Shown in pieces: positions 7,781 to 15,548 of a stretch of 64,000 nucleotides of DNA. A program made the translations under genes and the position numbers. The stretch is from Pseudomonas entomophila (GTDB lineage: Bacteria; Pseudomonadota; Gammaproteobacteria; Pseudomonadales; Pseudomonadaceae). The first letter of the stretch is position 1. Each line of letters begins with the position of its first letter. Under the pieces are notes generated by a model. The model had not been told where the DNA came from, did not search any database, and saw nothing but the letters and a program-made list of their open reading frames with translations. The DNA lies in contig NZ_JARGCS010000035.1 in assembly GCF_029193575.1 (NCBI RefSeq), positions 1 through 64,000 on the forward strand, given 5' to 3'.

Positions 7781-8788
7781 ATGCGTAAAGAAACCCGCCT
7801 CGCGTTCAACGCGCTGGCTACCCAGATCGCCCAGATCAACGCGGTGCCCAGCGCCGCGGAGAAGTTCAACGTCGACCCCAGCATCCAGCAAAAGCTGGAG
7901 GTCGCCATCCAGGAGTCGTCGGGCTTCCTGGTCAGCATCAACATCATCGGCGTCAACGAGCAGAGCGGCGAAGCCTTGCTGCTGGGCGTCAACGGCCCGG
8001 TAGCCAGCCGCACCGACACCAGCAACGGCGGCCGTCGTAACCCGGCGAACGTGGCCAACCTGACCAAGGACAGCTACGTCTGCAAGAAAACCGACTACGA
8101 CACCTCGTTCCCCTACGCACTGCTGGACGCCTGGGCCAAGTTCCCAGACTTCCAGGTCAAGCTGTCCAAAGCCATCGCCCAGCGCCAAGCCCTGGACCGG
8201 ATCATGGTTGGTTTCAACGGTACTTCGGCTGCGGCCACCACCAACCGCACCACCAACCCGCTGGGCCAGGATGTGAACATTGGCTGGCTGCAGAAGATCC
8301 GCGTCGGCGCCCCTGACCGTGTGCTCGACTCCGGTGCGACCGCTGGCAAGGTGAAGATCGGCGTCGGCGGCGACTACAAGACCCTCGACGGCCTGGTATT
8401 CGATGCGGTGCAGATGCTGGACCCATGGCACCGGAACTCGCCGGACCTGGTGGTACTGGTCTCGCGCAACCTGATGCACGACAAACTGCTGTCCGCCGTC
8501 GAGAAAGGTGCAGCCTCCAACCAGGAAGAGAACGCCGCGCAGGAGATCACCTCGCGGGCCCGCCTGGGTGGCCTGCCCATCGTCGACGCGCCGTACTTCC
8601 CGGACAACACCGTCCTGGTCACAACCCTGAGCAACCTGTCGATCTACTGGCAGGAAAGTGGTCGCCGCCGCCATATCAAAGATGAGCCGGAGTACGACCG
8701 TATCGCCGACTACCAGTCTTCCAACGACGCCTACGTGATCGAGGACTTCGGCCTCGTCGCCCTGGTCGAGAACATCGAGGTCGTATAG
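7781..8788 (+). CDS. N: Major capsid protein, gpN family
   Basis: A 335-residue major capsid protein, close to P2 gpN in length. The N-terminal region (MRKETRLAFNALATQIAQIN) corresponds to the part removed or ordered during maturation in P2. The body contains typical gpN sequences (DTSNGGRRNPANV, RIRVGAPDRVL-like IRVGAPDRVLDSG, and the end DYQSSNDAYVIEDFGLVAL). It lies 34 bp after gpO and 2 bp before gpM. Codon use is strongly GC-biased like other late genes. No oddity is seen. Confidence 0.94.
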   Translation: MRKETRLAFNALATQIAQINAVPSAAEKFNVDPSIQQKLEVAIQESSGFLVSINIIGVNEQSGEALLLGVNGPVASRTDTSNGGRRNPANVANLTKDSYVCKKTDYDTSFPYALLDAWAKFPDFQVKLSKAIAQRQALDRIMVGFNGTSAAATTNRTTNPLGQDVNIGWLQKIRVGAPDRVLDSGATAGKVKIGVGGDYKTLDGLVFDAVQMLDPWHRNSPDLVVLVSRNLMHDKLLSAVEKGAASNQEENAAQEITSRARLGGLPIVDAPYFPDNTVLVTTLSNLSIYWQESGRRRHIKDEPEYDRIADYQSSNDAYVIEDFGLVALVENIEVV

Positions 8789-8790
8789 CC

Positions 8791-9501
8791 ATGGCCTTGA
8801 CCCTTGCCCAAGCCAACCAGCAGCGCAAACGCGCTGCTATCCAGGCAGCCGAAGCGGCACCCGCGGCCCTCATGGAAGGCGCCACCGGCTACGAAGTGCA
8901 AATGGCCCAGCTCCACCAGGACCAGCTGCGCCTGAGCAACCTGCAATCCACCGAAGCCAAGGTAGCTCTCAAGGCAGAGCTGCTGCCGCACTACGCCCCC
9001 TACATCGACGGCGTGCTCAGTGGCGGGCGCGGCGCCCAGGACGACGTGGTCGTCACCATCATGCTCTGGCGGCTCGATGCCGGTGATTTCGCCGGCGGCC
9101 TGGATATTGCTGACTACGTCCTTGCTCATGACCTCAAGATGGTCGATGGCTTCAAGCGCACCGTCGGGTGCGTCATCGCCGAAGAGGTCGCCGAAACAGC
9201 GCTCAAGGCACTCAAGATCGACGGTGGCACATTCGACCCGGACATCCTGGAGCGCACCCGCGTGCTCACCGAGTCCCACGACATGCCGGATCAGGCCCGC
9301 GCCAAGCTCTTCGTTGCCATCGGCAAGACTGCATTCAAGTCCGTGAACCCGGAGCAGATCGACGACCAGGCACTGTTCCAGCTGGGCCTGGCCAAGGGCG
9401 CCCTCACCCGCGCCATCGAGCTGCACGACGCCTGCGGCGGCAAGACCGACCTGGGCAGCGTCGAAAAGCTCATCAAGAAACACGCTGGTCCCGCCAGCTA
9501 A
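8791..9501 (+). CDS. M: Terminase small subunit, gpM family
   Basis: A 236-residue protein that recognises the cos region and delivers DNA to the large subunit gpP. The sequence fits the gpM family in size, in the N-terminal basic helical part (MALTLAQANQQRKRAAIQ) and in a middle segment typical for the family (VVTIMLWRLDAGDFAGGLDIADY). It starts two bases after the gpN stop. The presence of both terminase subunits together with a P2-like cos sequence at 1491 points to cos-type packaging. Confidence 0.9.
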   Translation: MALTLAQANQQRKRAAIQAAEAAPAALMEGATGYEVQMAQLHQDQLRLSNLQSTEAKVALKAELLPHYAPYIDGVLSGGRGAQDDVVVTIMLWRLDAGDFAGGLDIADYVLAHDLKMVDGFKRTVGCVIAEEVAETALKALKIDGGTFDPDILERTRVLTESHDMPDQARAKLFVAIGKTAFKSVNPEQIDDQALFQLGLAKGALTRAIELHDACGGKTDLGSVEKLIKKHAGPAS

Positions 9502-9607
9502 CCGAGCGGTCCCCCGCAACCCCGGCGGCTCGGGGCTGATCAGCAGGTTTCCCTCCTTGACCTGGCTGTGACGCCCCGACCACCGCCGACCTATTCGAGC
9601 GACAGGC

Positions 9608-10072
9608 ATGAGTGGATTCATCGCAGGCGGCGGCCCCGGCGGCGCCTACCCGATCAGTAACGCAGCCTTCTGGCCTGAGATCGACGGCCAGCACCTGCGT
9701 GGCGCCATGCGCATCAACTCCAGCGTCACCGACGACCGCCTGGAAGTTGCGACCGTCAACGCCATGATCGAGGCCAACCGTGAGCTGGCCGGCTTTCGCG
9801 CCGCACGCCAGGCCGAAGGTTACGCCACCCTCGCGGATGTCCCCGCCGAGCAGATCCAGGGTGAAAGTCAGCTGATCCACCTGTACCGCCGCGTCATCTA
9901 CTGCGGCGCCCTGGCCGAGCTGATCGAGCGCTACAGCAGCTACGACGCGACCAACAGCGGCGAGCAGAAAGTTTCCGAGGAAGAGAGCAGCCCCGACCAG
10001 CTGCGCCGGGACGCTCGTAAGGCCTTGCGCACCATCCTGGGCATCAGTCACGCCACTGTGGAGCTGCTCTAG
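9608..10072 (+). CDS. L: Head completion/stabilisation protein, gpL family
   Basis: A 154-residue protein of the head-tail connector that closes the filled head. It has the typical gpL N-terminus with glycine-rich start (MSGFIAGGGPGG), a central helical part (VNAMIEANRELAGFRAARQ) and the conserved VQLYRRAVY-like stretch seen here as IHLYRRVIYCGALAELIERY. A 106-bp gap separates it from gpM, in which no gene is seen. Its TAG stop shares a base with the GTG start of gpX. Confidence 0.9.
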   Translation: MSGFIAGGGPGGAYPISNAAFWPEIDGQHLRGAMRINSSVTDDRLEVATVNAMIEANRELAGFRAARQAEGYATLADVPAEQIQGESQLIHLYRRVIYCGALAELIERYSSYDATNSGEQKVSEEESSPDQLRRDARKALRTILGISHATVELL

Positions 10073-10281
10073 TGGCCACCGTAACTGCCGCCCAGGGCGA
10101 CACCGTCGACAGCCTCTGCTGGCAGTACTACGGCCGCACCGCAGGCGTCACCGAGGCCGTGCTCGATGCCAACCCCGGCCTCGCCGACCTTGGCCCGATC
10201 ATCCCCCACGGCACCCCCGTCAGCTTGCCGGACGCCGCCCCCCAACCCGAACAGCGTCAAGTGGTGAACCTATGGGACTGA
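10072..10281 (+). CDS. X: Tail protein gpX (LysM-like)
   Basis: A 69-residue protein starting with GTG at 10072, overlapping the stop of L by one base. The sequence is a single LysM-like unit (QGDTVDSLCWQYYGRTAGVTEAVLDANPG...GTPVSLPD), which is the usual form of gpX, a small tail protein needed for tail assembly in P2. In P2 it lies directly after L, as here. It is followed by the lysis genes. Confidence 0.92.
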   Translation: MATVTAAQGDTVDSLCWQYYGRTAGVTEAVLDANPGLADLGPIIPHGTPVSLPDAAPQPEQRQVVNLWD

Positions 10282-10302
10282 ATGCGAAAAGGACTGCACG
10301 TC

Positions 10303-10656
10303 ATGGCTGAGCCCACCTCTGGAACCATCACCGGTCTGCTGATGGGCCTCGGCCTTGCCACCGCGGTGCCACTGATCGACGGCGAGGCGCTGTTTGGCGC
10401 CATCCTCGGCGCCTGGCTAGTAACCAGCATCAAGCGCGACCTGAAACCCTGGCAGCGGCTTGGCTCGCTGCTGCTGTCGGCCGGCGTCGGCTACTTGTTC
10501 GCGCCCGTCGCACTGAAACTGCTGCCGATCATCAACAGCGGCGGCGCGGCTTTCGCAAGCGCCCTGGTCGTCATCCCGATCAGCATCAAGGCCATGGTGT
10601 GGGTCGAGCAGGCCGACCTGTTCGAGATCGTCCGCCGCATCCGAGGGGGGAGCTGA
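10303..10656 (+). CDS. Holin-like membrane protein 1
   Basis: A 117-residue hydrophobic protein starting at ATG 10303; AAAAGGA lies 9 bases upstream. An ATG at 10282 would add MRKGLHV but has no ribosome site. Three or four membrane segments are visible (about residues 7-25, 27-42, 58-75 and 79-97), followed by a short charged tail. In Pseudomonas phiCTX-like phages a protein of this kind precedes a second holin and the endolysin. It is probably a holin or antiholin that times endolysin release; which of the two is unknown. Confidence 0.75.
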   Translation: MAEPTSGTITGLLMGLGLATAVPLIDGEALFGAILGAWLVTSIKRDLKPWQRLGSLLLSAGVGYLFAPVALKLLPIINSGGAAFASALVVIPISIKAMVWVEQADLFEIVRRIRGGS

Positions 10657-10657
10657 C

Positions 10658-10936
10658 ATGTCCACCATCGCCCTGGCCGTCCCGCTGGTGACCGCCTTCG
10701 CCTACCTGCTCGGCGCATTGCGCCTGGCCTGCTACAGCCGCGGCGGGGCGCGGTACCGGCGCAGCATCTCGTTGCTGGCCAGCCTGTTTGGCGCCGCCAT
10801 GTGCATAAACGGGCTGGAGCTGCTGCTGTACCAGCCCCCCGTGAGCCTGTGGCAGGCGATTACCGCCGTTCTGCTCTACACCCTGATTCACCGTTCCCGC
10901 GGCAACGTCGCCGCCCTGTTGAGGCCAAGCCTATGA
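10658..10936 (+). CDS. Phage holin family protein (Phage_holin_3_7 type)
   Basis: A 92-residue protein with three predicted membrane helices (about residues 4-22, 35-55 and 60-78), resembling the Phage_holin_3_7 family in the pattern LLGALRLACYSRGGARYRR...LFGAAMCINGLELL. It follows holin-like protein 1 by one base and its stop overlaps the endolysin start (ATGA at 10933). The arrangement of two hydrophobic genes before a muramidase is the usual lysis cassette of this phage group. Confidence 0.82.
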   Translation: MSTIALAVPLVTAFAYLLGALRLACYSRGGARYRRSISLLASLFGAAMCINGLELLLYQPPVSLWQAITAVLLYTLIHRSRGNVAALLRPSL

Positions 10937-11775
10937 GCCAAACACTGCGCTTCGGCGACCGCTCCGGCGCTGTCCGCGAGCTGCAACGCAAACTGAACAC
11001 CAAAGGGGCCAAGCTGGCCATGGACGGCGCCTACGGCGAAGCGACCGAAGCCGCCGTTCGGATGTACCAACGCTCCATTGGCTTGGTGGCCGATGGTATC
11101 GCTGGCCCCAAGACGCTCGCCTCACTGGCCGGTGCCCACTGCGGCCGTCTGCTCAAGGATGCGAACCTCGTAACCGCAGCCGAGCGACTTGGCGTAGAGC
11201 TGGCCGTGGTCTACGCCGTCAACGAAGTGGAGAGCTTAGGCGAAGGCTTCCTCGCCAACGGCCGGCCGAAGATCCTCTTCGAGCGTCATGTGATGTACCA
11301 ACGCCTGGCACTCCCGCGTGCAGAAGGTGACGACCAGGCCGCCTTGCGCCGCCTTGCAGACGAGCTGGCCGCGCAGTACCCAACGCTGGTCAATCCCAAG
11401 CTGGGCGGATACATCGGCGGCACCGCCGAGCATCAGCGTCTGGCGCAGGCACGCATGCTCAACCCGCTGTGCGCCAATGAATCGGCCAGTTGGGGTGCGT
11501 TCCAGATTATGGGCTACCACGCCCCACGCCTTGGCTACGCCAGCGTCGAAGAATTCGTCCGGCTCATGGGCCAGGACGAGCACCAGCAGTTCGAGGCCTT
11601 CGTCCGCTTCATCGAAGTCGACCCGAACCTGCATAAGGCCCTCAAGGGAAAGAAATGGGCGGCCTTCGCCAAGGGCTACAACGGCCCGGCCTACGCCCGG
11701 AATCTTTACGACGTGAAGCTCGAAAGAGCATATGAGCAGCACGCCAACTGCGGCTGCGGGCAGGAGGCGGCATAG
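10933..11775 (+). CDS. Endolysin: peptidoglycan-binding N-acetylmuramidase
   Basis: A 280-residue lytic enzyme cleaving peptidoglycan glycan strands. Residues about 5-60 form a PG_binding_1 domain (LRFGDRSGAVRELQRKL...DGAYGEATEAAVRMYQ). Residues about 85-270 match the N-acetylmuramidase (DUF3380) domain, with VYAVNEVESLGEGFL carrying the likely catalytic Glu, ILFERHVMY, SWGAFQIMGYH and FAKGYNGPAYARN. The start at 10933 was preferred over 10801 because of the ATGA overlap with the holin stop. No signal peptide is seen, so export depends on the holin. It replaces the unrelated gpK endolysin of P2. Confidence 0.93.
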   Translation: MSQTLRFGDRSGAVRELQRKLNTKGAKLAMDGAYGEATEAAVRMYQRSIGLVADGIAGPKTLASLAGAHCGRLLKDANLVTAAERLGVELAVVYAVNEVESLGEGFLANGRPKILFERHVMYQRLALPRAEGDDQAALRRLADELAAQYPTLVNPKLGGYIGGTAEHQRLAQARMLNPLCANESASWGAFQIMGYHAPRLGYASVEEFVRLMGQDEHQQFEAFVRFIEVDPNLHKALKGKKWAAFAKGYNGPAYARNLYDVKLERAYEQHANCGCGQEAA

Positions 11776-11804
11776 GACATGAACGCCGCCAGCGGGTATC
11801 GCAA

Positions 11805-12248
11805 GTGACCCTGCGCCAAACCCTCTATGGCATCGCGCTGCTCGGCGCCCTGTCTCTGCTCCTGTGGGGCTACCACCAGCGCAGCCAGGCCGAGCAAGGC
11901 CGCACAGCCTTGGTAGAGCAGCGGCTCACCACCGTCACCGAGCGCAGCCAGCGCCAAGCCGCGACCATCGTCCGCATGGGTGCCGAGCTGGCTGACCAGC
12001 AGCTCGCCCAGCAGAGCCTGATGACCACCATCAGCAACCTGCGTCTGGCTGCCGCCACCGACCACCTCAAGAAACAGGAGATCCGCCGCGATGACCCGCA
12101 ATTGCGCGATTGGGGCGCTCAGCCTCTGCCTGACACTGCTCGCCGGATGCACCAGCGGCCGGCATTCTCCGGAGCCGACGGTTATCGTCAGTGGCTGCCC
12201 AGTCGTCACACCCTGCACGCTCAACCCGGCGGCGCCGACCCGCAATGA
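11805..12248 (+). CDS. Inner-membrane spanin subunit (Rz/LysB-like)
   Basis: A 147-residue protein starting with GTG (MTLRQTLYGIALLG). It has one N-terminal membrane helix (about residues 5-22) and then a long periplasmic helical region with coiled-coil character (TALVEQRLTTVTERSQRQAATI...). With the lipoprotein encoded in a different frame inside its 3' part (12091) it would form the spanin that fuses inner and outer membranes in the last step of lysis. Nested Rz/Rz1 organisation is the hallmark here; sequence similarity is low, as usual. Confidence 0.85.
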   Translation: MTLRQTLYGIALLGALSLLLWGYHQRSQAEQGRTALVEQRLTTVTERSQRQAATIVRMGAELADQQLAQQSLMTTISNLRLAAATDHLKKQEIRRDDPQLRDWGAQPLPDTARRMHQRPAFSGADGYRQWLPSRHTLHAQPGGADPQ

Positions 12249-12357
12249 TGAACTGAGCGACGACAACGACTACCTGCTGAGCGCCTGGGCAGAGTGCGCG
12301 GCCAAGGTCGATAGCGTCATCCAGTACCGACCCCAAGTCCACAAGGAGGCGAAGTGA
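12091..12357 (+). CDS. Outer-membrane spanin lipoprotein (Rz1/LysC-like)
   Basis: An 88-residue lipoprotein in the +1 frame relative to Rz, starting inside it and running past its end. The signal peptide MTRNCAIGALSLCLTLLAGC ends in the lipobox LLAG-C, with Cys20 the lipidation site. It has the Pro-rich and Cys-containing short periplasmic part seen in Rz1 proteins (SPEPTVIVSGCPVVTPC). Its stop overlaps the GTG start of gene R. The overlap with Rz is extensive but not complete, an intermediate between the P2 and lambda types. Confidence 0.85.
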   Translation: MTRNCAIGALSLCLTLLAGCTSGRHSPEPTVIVSGCPVVTPCTLNPAAPTRNDELSDDNDYLLSAWAECAAKVDSVIQYRPQVHKEAK

Positions 12358-12764
12358 ACAAGCCCAACAGCCTCCGCGAACACCTGCTCGCTGCCGTCCC
12401 CGGCCTTACGAAGAACCCCGATTGGCTACTGATCTTCATCGACGCCGGCAGCGTCCGCTGCACCGCAGCTACCGGTCTTTCGTTCGAGTACACCTACACC
12501 CTGCAGGTGATCCTGACCGACTTCGCGGGCCACCCCGACAGCGTGTTCATCCCAGTGCTTGAGTGGCTGCGTCGCCAACAGCCCGAGCTGCTGAGCAACC
12601 TGGAACGTGGAAAAGACGCCATCGCCTTCGAGGCCGATATCCTGGATGGCAACAAGGTCGACATGTCGCTCAGTCTGCCACTGACAGAGCGCGTGATCGT
12701 CAAGCGCCTGGACAACGGTCAGCTGGATATCAGCCACCCGGATGAGCCGGACTTCGAACTGTGA
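12354..12764 (+). CDS. R: Tail completion protein, gpR family
   Basis: A 136-residue protein that finishes the head-proximal end of the tail. The GTG start at 12354 overlaps the Rz1 stop and has a strong AAGGAGG 7 bases upstream. Sequence fits gpR: MNKPNSLREHLLAAVPGL...DWLLIFIDAGSVRCTAATGLSFEYTYTLQVILTDF and the closing IVKRLDNGQLDISHPDEP. It overlaps gpS by four bases (GTGA). In P2 the R-S pair follows the lysis genes in the same way. Confidence 0.9.
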   Translation: MNKPNSLREHLLAAVPGLTKNPDWLLIFIDAGSVRCTAATGLSFEYTYTLQVILTDFAGHPDSVFIPVLEWLRRQQPELLSNLERGKDAIAFEADILDGNKVDMSLSLPLTERVIVKRLDNGQLDISHPDEPDFEL

Positions 12765-13213
12765 CCGAGAACCTGCACGCCCTGGAAGAGTGGGCCGGCC
12801 TGTTGCTCGCCAAGTTGTCCCCGGGCGAACGGCGAAAGCTCGGCAACACCATCGGCCGCGAGCTTCGCCGCAGCCAGCAGCAACGCATTGCGACCCAGCG
12901 CAACCCGGATGGCACCCCCTACGCCGCCCGCAAACCGCGTCAGCTACGCAGCAAAGCCGGTCGTATCAAGCGCCGGATGTTCGCCAAGCTCCAGCAGGCC
13001 AAGTACCTGAGGTTGCGCAGTACGCCCGGCTCCGTCGCAGTTGCCTTTTCGGGTCGCGTTGCCAAGATCGCCCGCGTCCACCAATACGGTCTGCGGGATC
13101 GCCCTGGGCGCGGCCAGTCCGATGTCCAATACGAGCGCCGAGAGCTACTCGGCTTCACCGATGCCGACCTCGCAATGATTCGGGACCGCTTATTGGAGCA
13201 CTTGCTCGGCTGA
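12761..13213 (+). CDS. S: Tail completion protein, gpS family
   Basis: A 150-residue virion morphogenesis protein of the tail-to-head joining step. It starts with GTG overlapping the R stop. Features are a family-typical N-terminus (LHALEEWAGLLLAKLSPGERRKLGNTIGRELRRSQQ), RNPDGTPYAARKPR, and VAKIARVHQYGLRDR near the end. It ends the O-to-S late transcript in terms of conserved genes. The next gene downstream is a foreign insertion; in P2 gene V would follow. Confidence 0.9.
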   Translation: MTENLHALEEWAGLLLAKLSPGERRKLGNTIGRELRRSQQQRIATQRNPDGTPYAARKPRQLRSKAGRIKRRMFAKLQQAKYLRLRSTPGSVAVAFSGRVAKIARVHQYGLRDRPGRGQSDVQYERRELLGFTDADLAMIRDRLLEHLLG

Positions 13214-13405
13214 CCTTGGGCTGTAGCTGCTTGGTCCGCTCCTCGAAAGAACAAGCTGTTGCAAAGTCTTTGCCGCCTAAGCCACTCTAAGCACCAGCTT
13301 AAACGTCATGCGGGCGATACTCTGACGCAACATCAGGCCGCCAACATCAATACGGGGCAATCAACCGATGACTATAGAACGTAACCCAGAAAGGAAGCTA
13401 ACCTC

Positions 13406-14512
13406 GTGTACGTCGTAAATTTTCATAGAGTCATGGGTGAAATTAGGCGCTCTCTTGATGAGGGAATAGAACCAGAGCCGATACCTGTAAGAGCTTTAAT
13501 AAGCTGGATCGGATCAACCCGCAGAGGCACCAGAGTCGTTTATCAAATCCGCTCCTACCTCAACAAACACAACATTGGCACGCACCCAGACTTCGAAAGC
13601 GTACCCCTGGATGCAACGATCAAGTTTTATAAAAAACCCGAGCAATCCATCCCTGCAATCAGCGAGAAAAACACCGAACAAACAGTAACACTAGAGTCAA
13701 CCTTTGCGGTCGAAATACAAAGCACAATGGATGCTGAAGTAATAATTTCCCGAGAGCTGGTTTCAGGTGCGGCGGCAGAACCTGCTTTTCGGGTAAGTCG
13801 ACTTCCCGCAGCGAATGTGAAATTAATCAGCGTCAAACCTGATGAAACATTAAGCCATGCCATTACACTTATGCTAAGGCATGATTACGCTCAGCTTCCA
13901 GTCATGACAACAGAGCGAGATGTAAAGGGAGTAATCAGCTGGGAGAGCATCGGGCCAAAGCTAGCGCTCACTCAAGAAAGATCGATATATGTTAGAGACT
14001 ACATGAAACCCCACAACGAAATTAAGTCTTCGGACTCAATTTTTTTCGCAATCCCCCGCATCGTCGAAAACAATTATGTCCTTGTGAGATCTGAAGACAG
14101 AACAATCACCGGAATCATAACAACAGCCGACTTAAGCATGCAATTCAAGCAGCTTTCCGAGCCTTTCCTACTGTTATCAGAAATCGAAAATCACATCAGA
14201 AAACTAATTGATGATAAATTCACGAAAGATGAACTAACATCCTCTGCCGATCCAAACATGTCCGACAGGGAAATTGAAACTGTAGCCGACCTTACTTTTG
14301 GCGAATACATCCGCCTTTTTCAACAGCCTATTCTCTGGGAAAAGACCGGCATAAAGGTGGATCGTAAAATATTTGTAGATGAGCTCGACAAGGTCAGAAT
14401 TATTAGAAATGACGTCATGCATTTCGATCCAGACGGTATTTCTGATGAAGATCACATTCTACTCCACCACTTTGTGCGATTCATTCATCAAATACAAAGC
14501 CTCACTGCTTAA
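13406..14512 (+). CDS. CBS-domain protein with C-terminal HEPN RNase-like domain, moron
   Basis: A 368-residue protein starting at GTG 13406 with AAGGAAG 9 bases upstream. Residues about 25-75 look like a winged-helix-type domain (VRALISWIGSTRRGTRVVYQIRSYL). Two CBS motifs follow at about 138-190 and 197-250 (VISWESIGPKL; GIITTADLSMQF), a module that normally senses adenine nucleotides. The C-terminal 110 residues are helical and carry RNDVMH (R334-H339), an R-x4-H motif as in HEPN ribonucleases, in a context like Swt1-type HEPN (FVDELDKVRIIRNDVMHF). It lies between tail genes S and V, is clearly AT-richer than both, and is not a P2 structural gene. A nucleotide-gated RNase acting in defence or exclusion is an inference. 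Confidence 0.75.
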   Translation: MYVVNFHRVMGEIRRSLDEGIEPEPIPVRALISWIGSTRRGTRVVYQIRSYLNKHNIGTHPDFESVPLDATIKFYKKPEQSIPAISEKNTEQTVTLESTFAVEIQSTMDAEVIISRELVSGAAAEPAFRVSRLPAANVKLISVKPDETLSHAITLMLRHDYAQLPVMTTERDVKGVISWESIGPKLALTQERSIYVRDYMKPHNEIKSSDSIFFAIPRIVENNYVLVRSEDRTITGIITTADLSMQFKQLSEPFLLLSEIENHIRKLIDDKFTKDELTSSADPNMSDREIETVADLTFGEYIRLFQQPILWEKTGIKVDRKIFVDELDKVRIIRNDVMHFDPDGISDEDHILLHHFVRFIHQIQSLTA

Positions 14513-14532
14513 CGTATCCCAATAGCTATACC

Positions 14533-14551
14533 TGTACAGAGCCCCGCTACA
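14533..14551. promoter_or_regulatory. Ogr-type late activator site before gene V
   Basis: A dyad TGTA-CAGAGCCCCGC-TACA, with perfect TGTA/TACA arms and an 11-bp centre. The same arms and spacing occur before FI. The centre is 57 bp before the V start. Its presence downstream of the CBS-HEPN gene shows that the foreign gene was inserted upstream of the V promoter and does not separate V from its control. Confidence 0.65.
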
Positions 14552-14598
14552 TTGAGCGCAGCGTGCACCCCGCGCACGCGCGCCGCAACATCACCGGC

Positions 14599-15198
14599 AT
14601 GAACCAGATCGCCGAACTCGCCCGCCTGATCGAAAACCTCATCCGCATTGGCACCGTTGCCGAAGTGCAGATCATGCCGCCCCGCGTTCGGGTGAAGACC
14701 GGCAAGATCATTACAGCCTGGCTGCCCTGGTTCGCGCTGCGCGCCGGCAACGCCAAAGAGTGGGACCCGCCCACCGTCGGCGAGCAAGTGGTGCTGTTCA
14801 GCCCTTCCGGGCAACTCGGCCAGGGCATGGCACTCACCGGCCTATACAGCGATGCCAACCCAGCCAACGGCGACCGCGCGGGCCTGCACCGCCGCACTTA
14901 CGCGGACGGCGCTGTCGTTGAATACGACAGCGTTGCCCACCACCTCAATGCGACCCTGCCGGCAGGAGGCACCACCAACCTGGTCAGCGATGGCGGCATC
15001 CGCATCATCGGCCCGATCACCCACGAGGGTGACTACACCCACACCGGGAACTACAGGCAGACCGGTGATCAGGCGGTCACAGGCACTGTGATGGTGACCG
15101 AGGACGTAGTGGCCGCAGAAGTGAGCCTGGTCAAGCACCCCCACGGCGGCGTCATGCCTGGCACCGCCAAGACCGGCCTACCGGAGCCATCAGCATGA
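14599..15198 (+). CDS. V: Baseplate assembly protein/tail spike, gpV family
   Basis: A 199-residue protein that forms the membrane-piercing spike at the tip of the contractile tail. The start at 14599 gives MNQIAELARLIENLIRIGTVAEV, the usual gpV start; upstream in-frame residues (from 14563) are not protein-like. The body shows an OB-fold-like part (VRVKTGKIITAWLPWFALRAGN, PTVGEQVVLFSPSG) and a repetitive beta-rich tail ending in LVKHPHGGVMPGTAKTG with the HxH-type metal site (KHPHGG). It overlaps W by four bases. Confidence 0.93.
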   Translation: MNQIAELARLIENLIRIGTVAEVQIMPPRVRVKTGKIITAWLPWFALRAGNAKEWDPPTVGEQVVLFSPSGQLGQGMALTGLYSDANPANGDRAGLHRRTYADGAVVEYDSVAHHLNATLPAGGTTNLVSDGGIRIIGPITHEGDYTHTGNYRQTGDQAVTGTVMVTEDVVAAEVSLVKHPHGGVMPGTAKTGLPEPSA

Positions 15199-15548
15199 TC
15201 GGCATGAATGCAAAGACCGGCCGCGCCATCGTTGGCCACCAGCACCTGGCCCAGTCCATCGCCGATATCGTCACTACCCCCATCGGCAGTCGCGTCATGC
15301 GCCGCGAATACGGCTGCCCGATGACCGACCTCATGGACTGGCCGCTGAACAGCGCCACCCGGCTGCAGGCCTATGCCGCCATCACCATGGCCGTGATGCG
15401 CTGGGAGCCGCGCGTCCGCCTCAGCCGTGTCGAACTCACGCCATCCACCACCGCCGGCGAAGCAATTCTCGACATCGACGCCAGCGTGACAGACACACAT
15501 GAGCAGCTCAGCCTGCGCGTGCCATTGACCTTGGGGGCCTTCGCATGA
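15195..15548 (+). CDS. W: Baseplate wedge protein, gpW family
   Basis: A 117-residue protein of the gpW/gp25 type that joins baseplate wedges to the tail tube. Diagnostic stretches are IADIVTTPIGSRVMRREYGC and a central WPLNSATRLQAYAAITMAVMRWEPRVRL. ATGA overlaps on both sides (with V and J) show tight coupling in the baseplate operon. Confidence 0.93.
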   Translation: MIGMNAKTGRAIVGHQHLAQSIADIVTTPIGSRVMRREYGCPMTDLMDWPLNSATRLQAYAAITMAVMRWEPRVRLSRVELTPSTTAGEAILDIDASVTDTHEQLSLRVPLTLGAFA

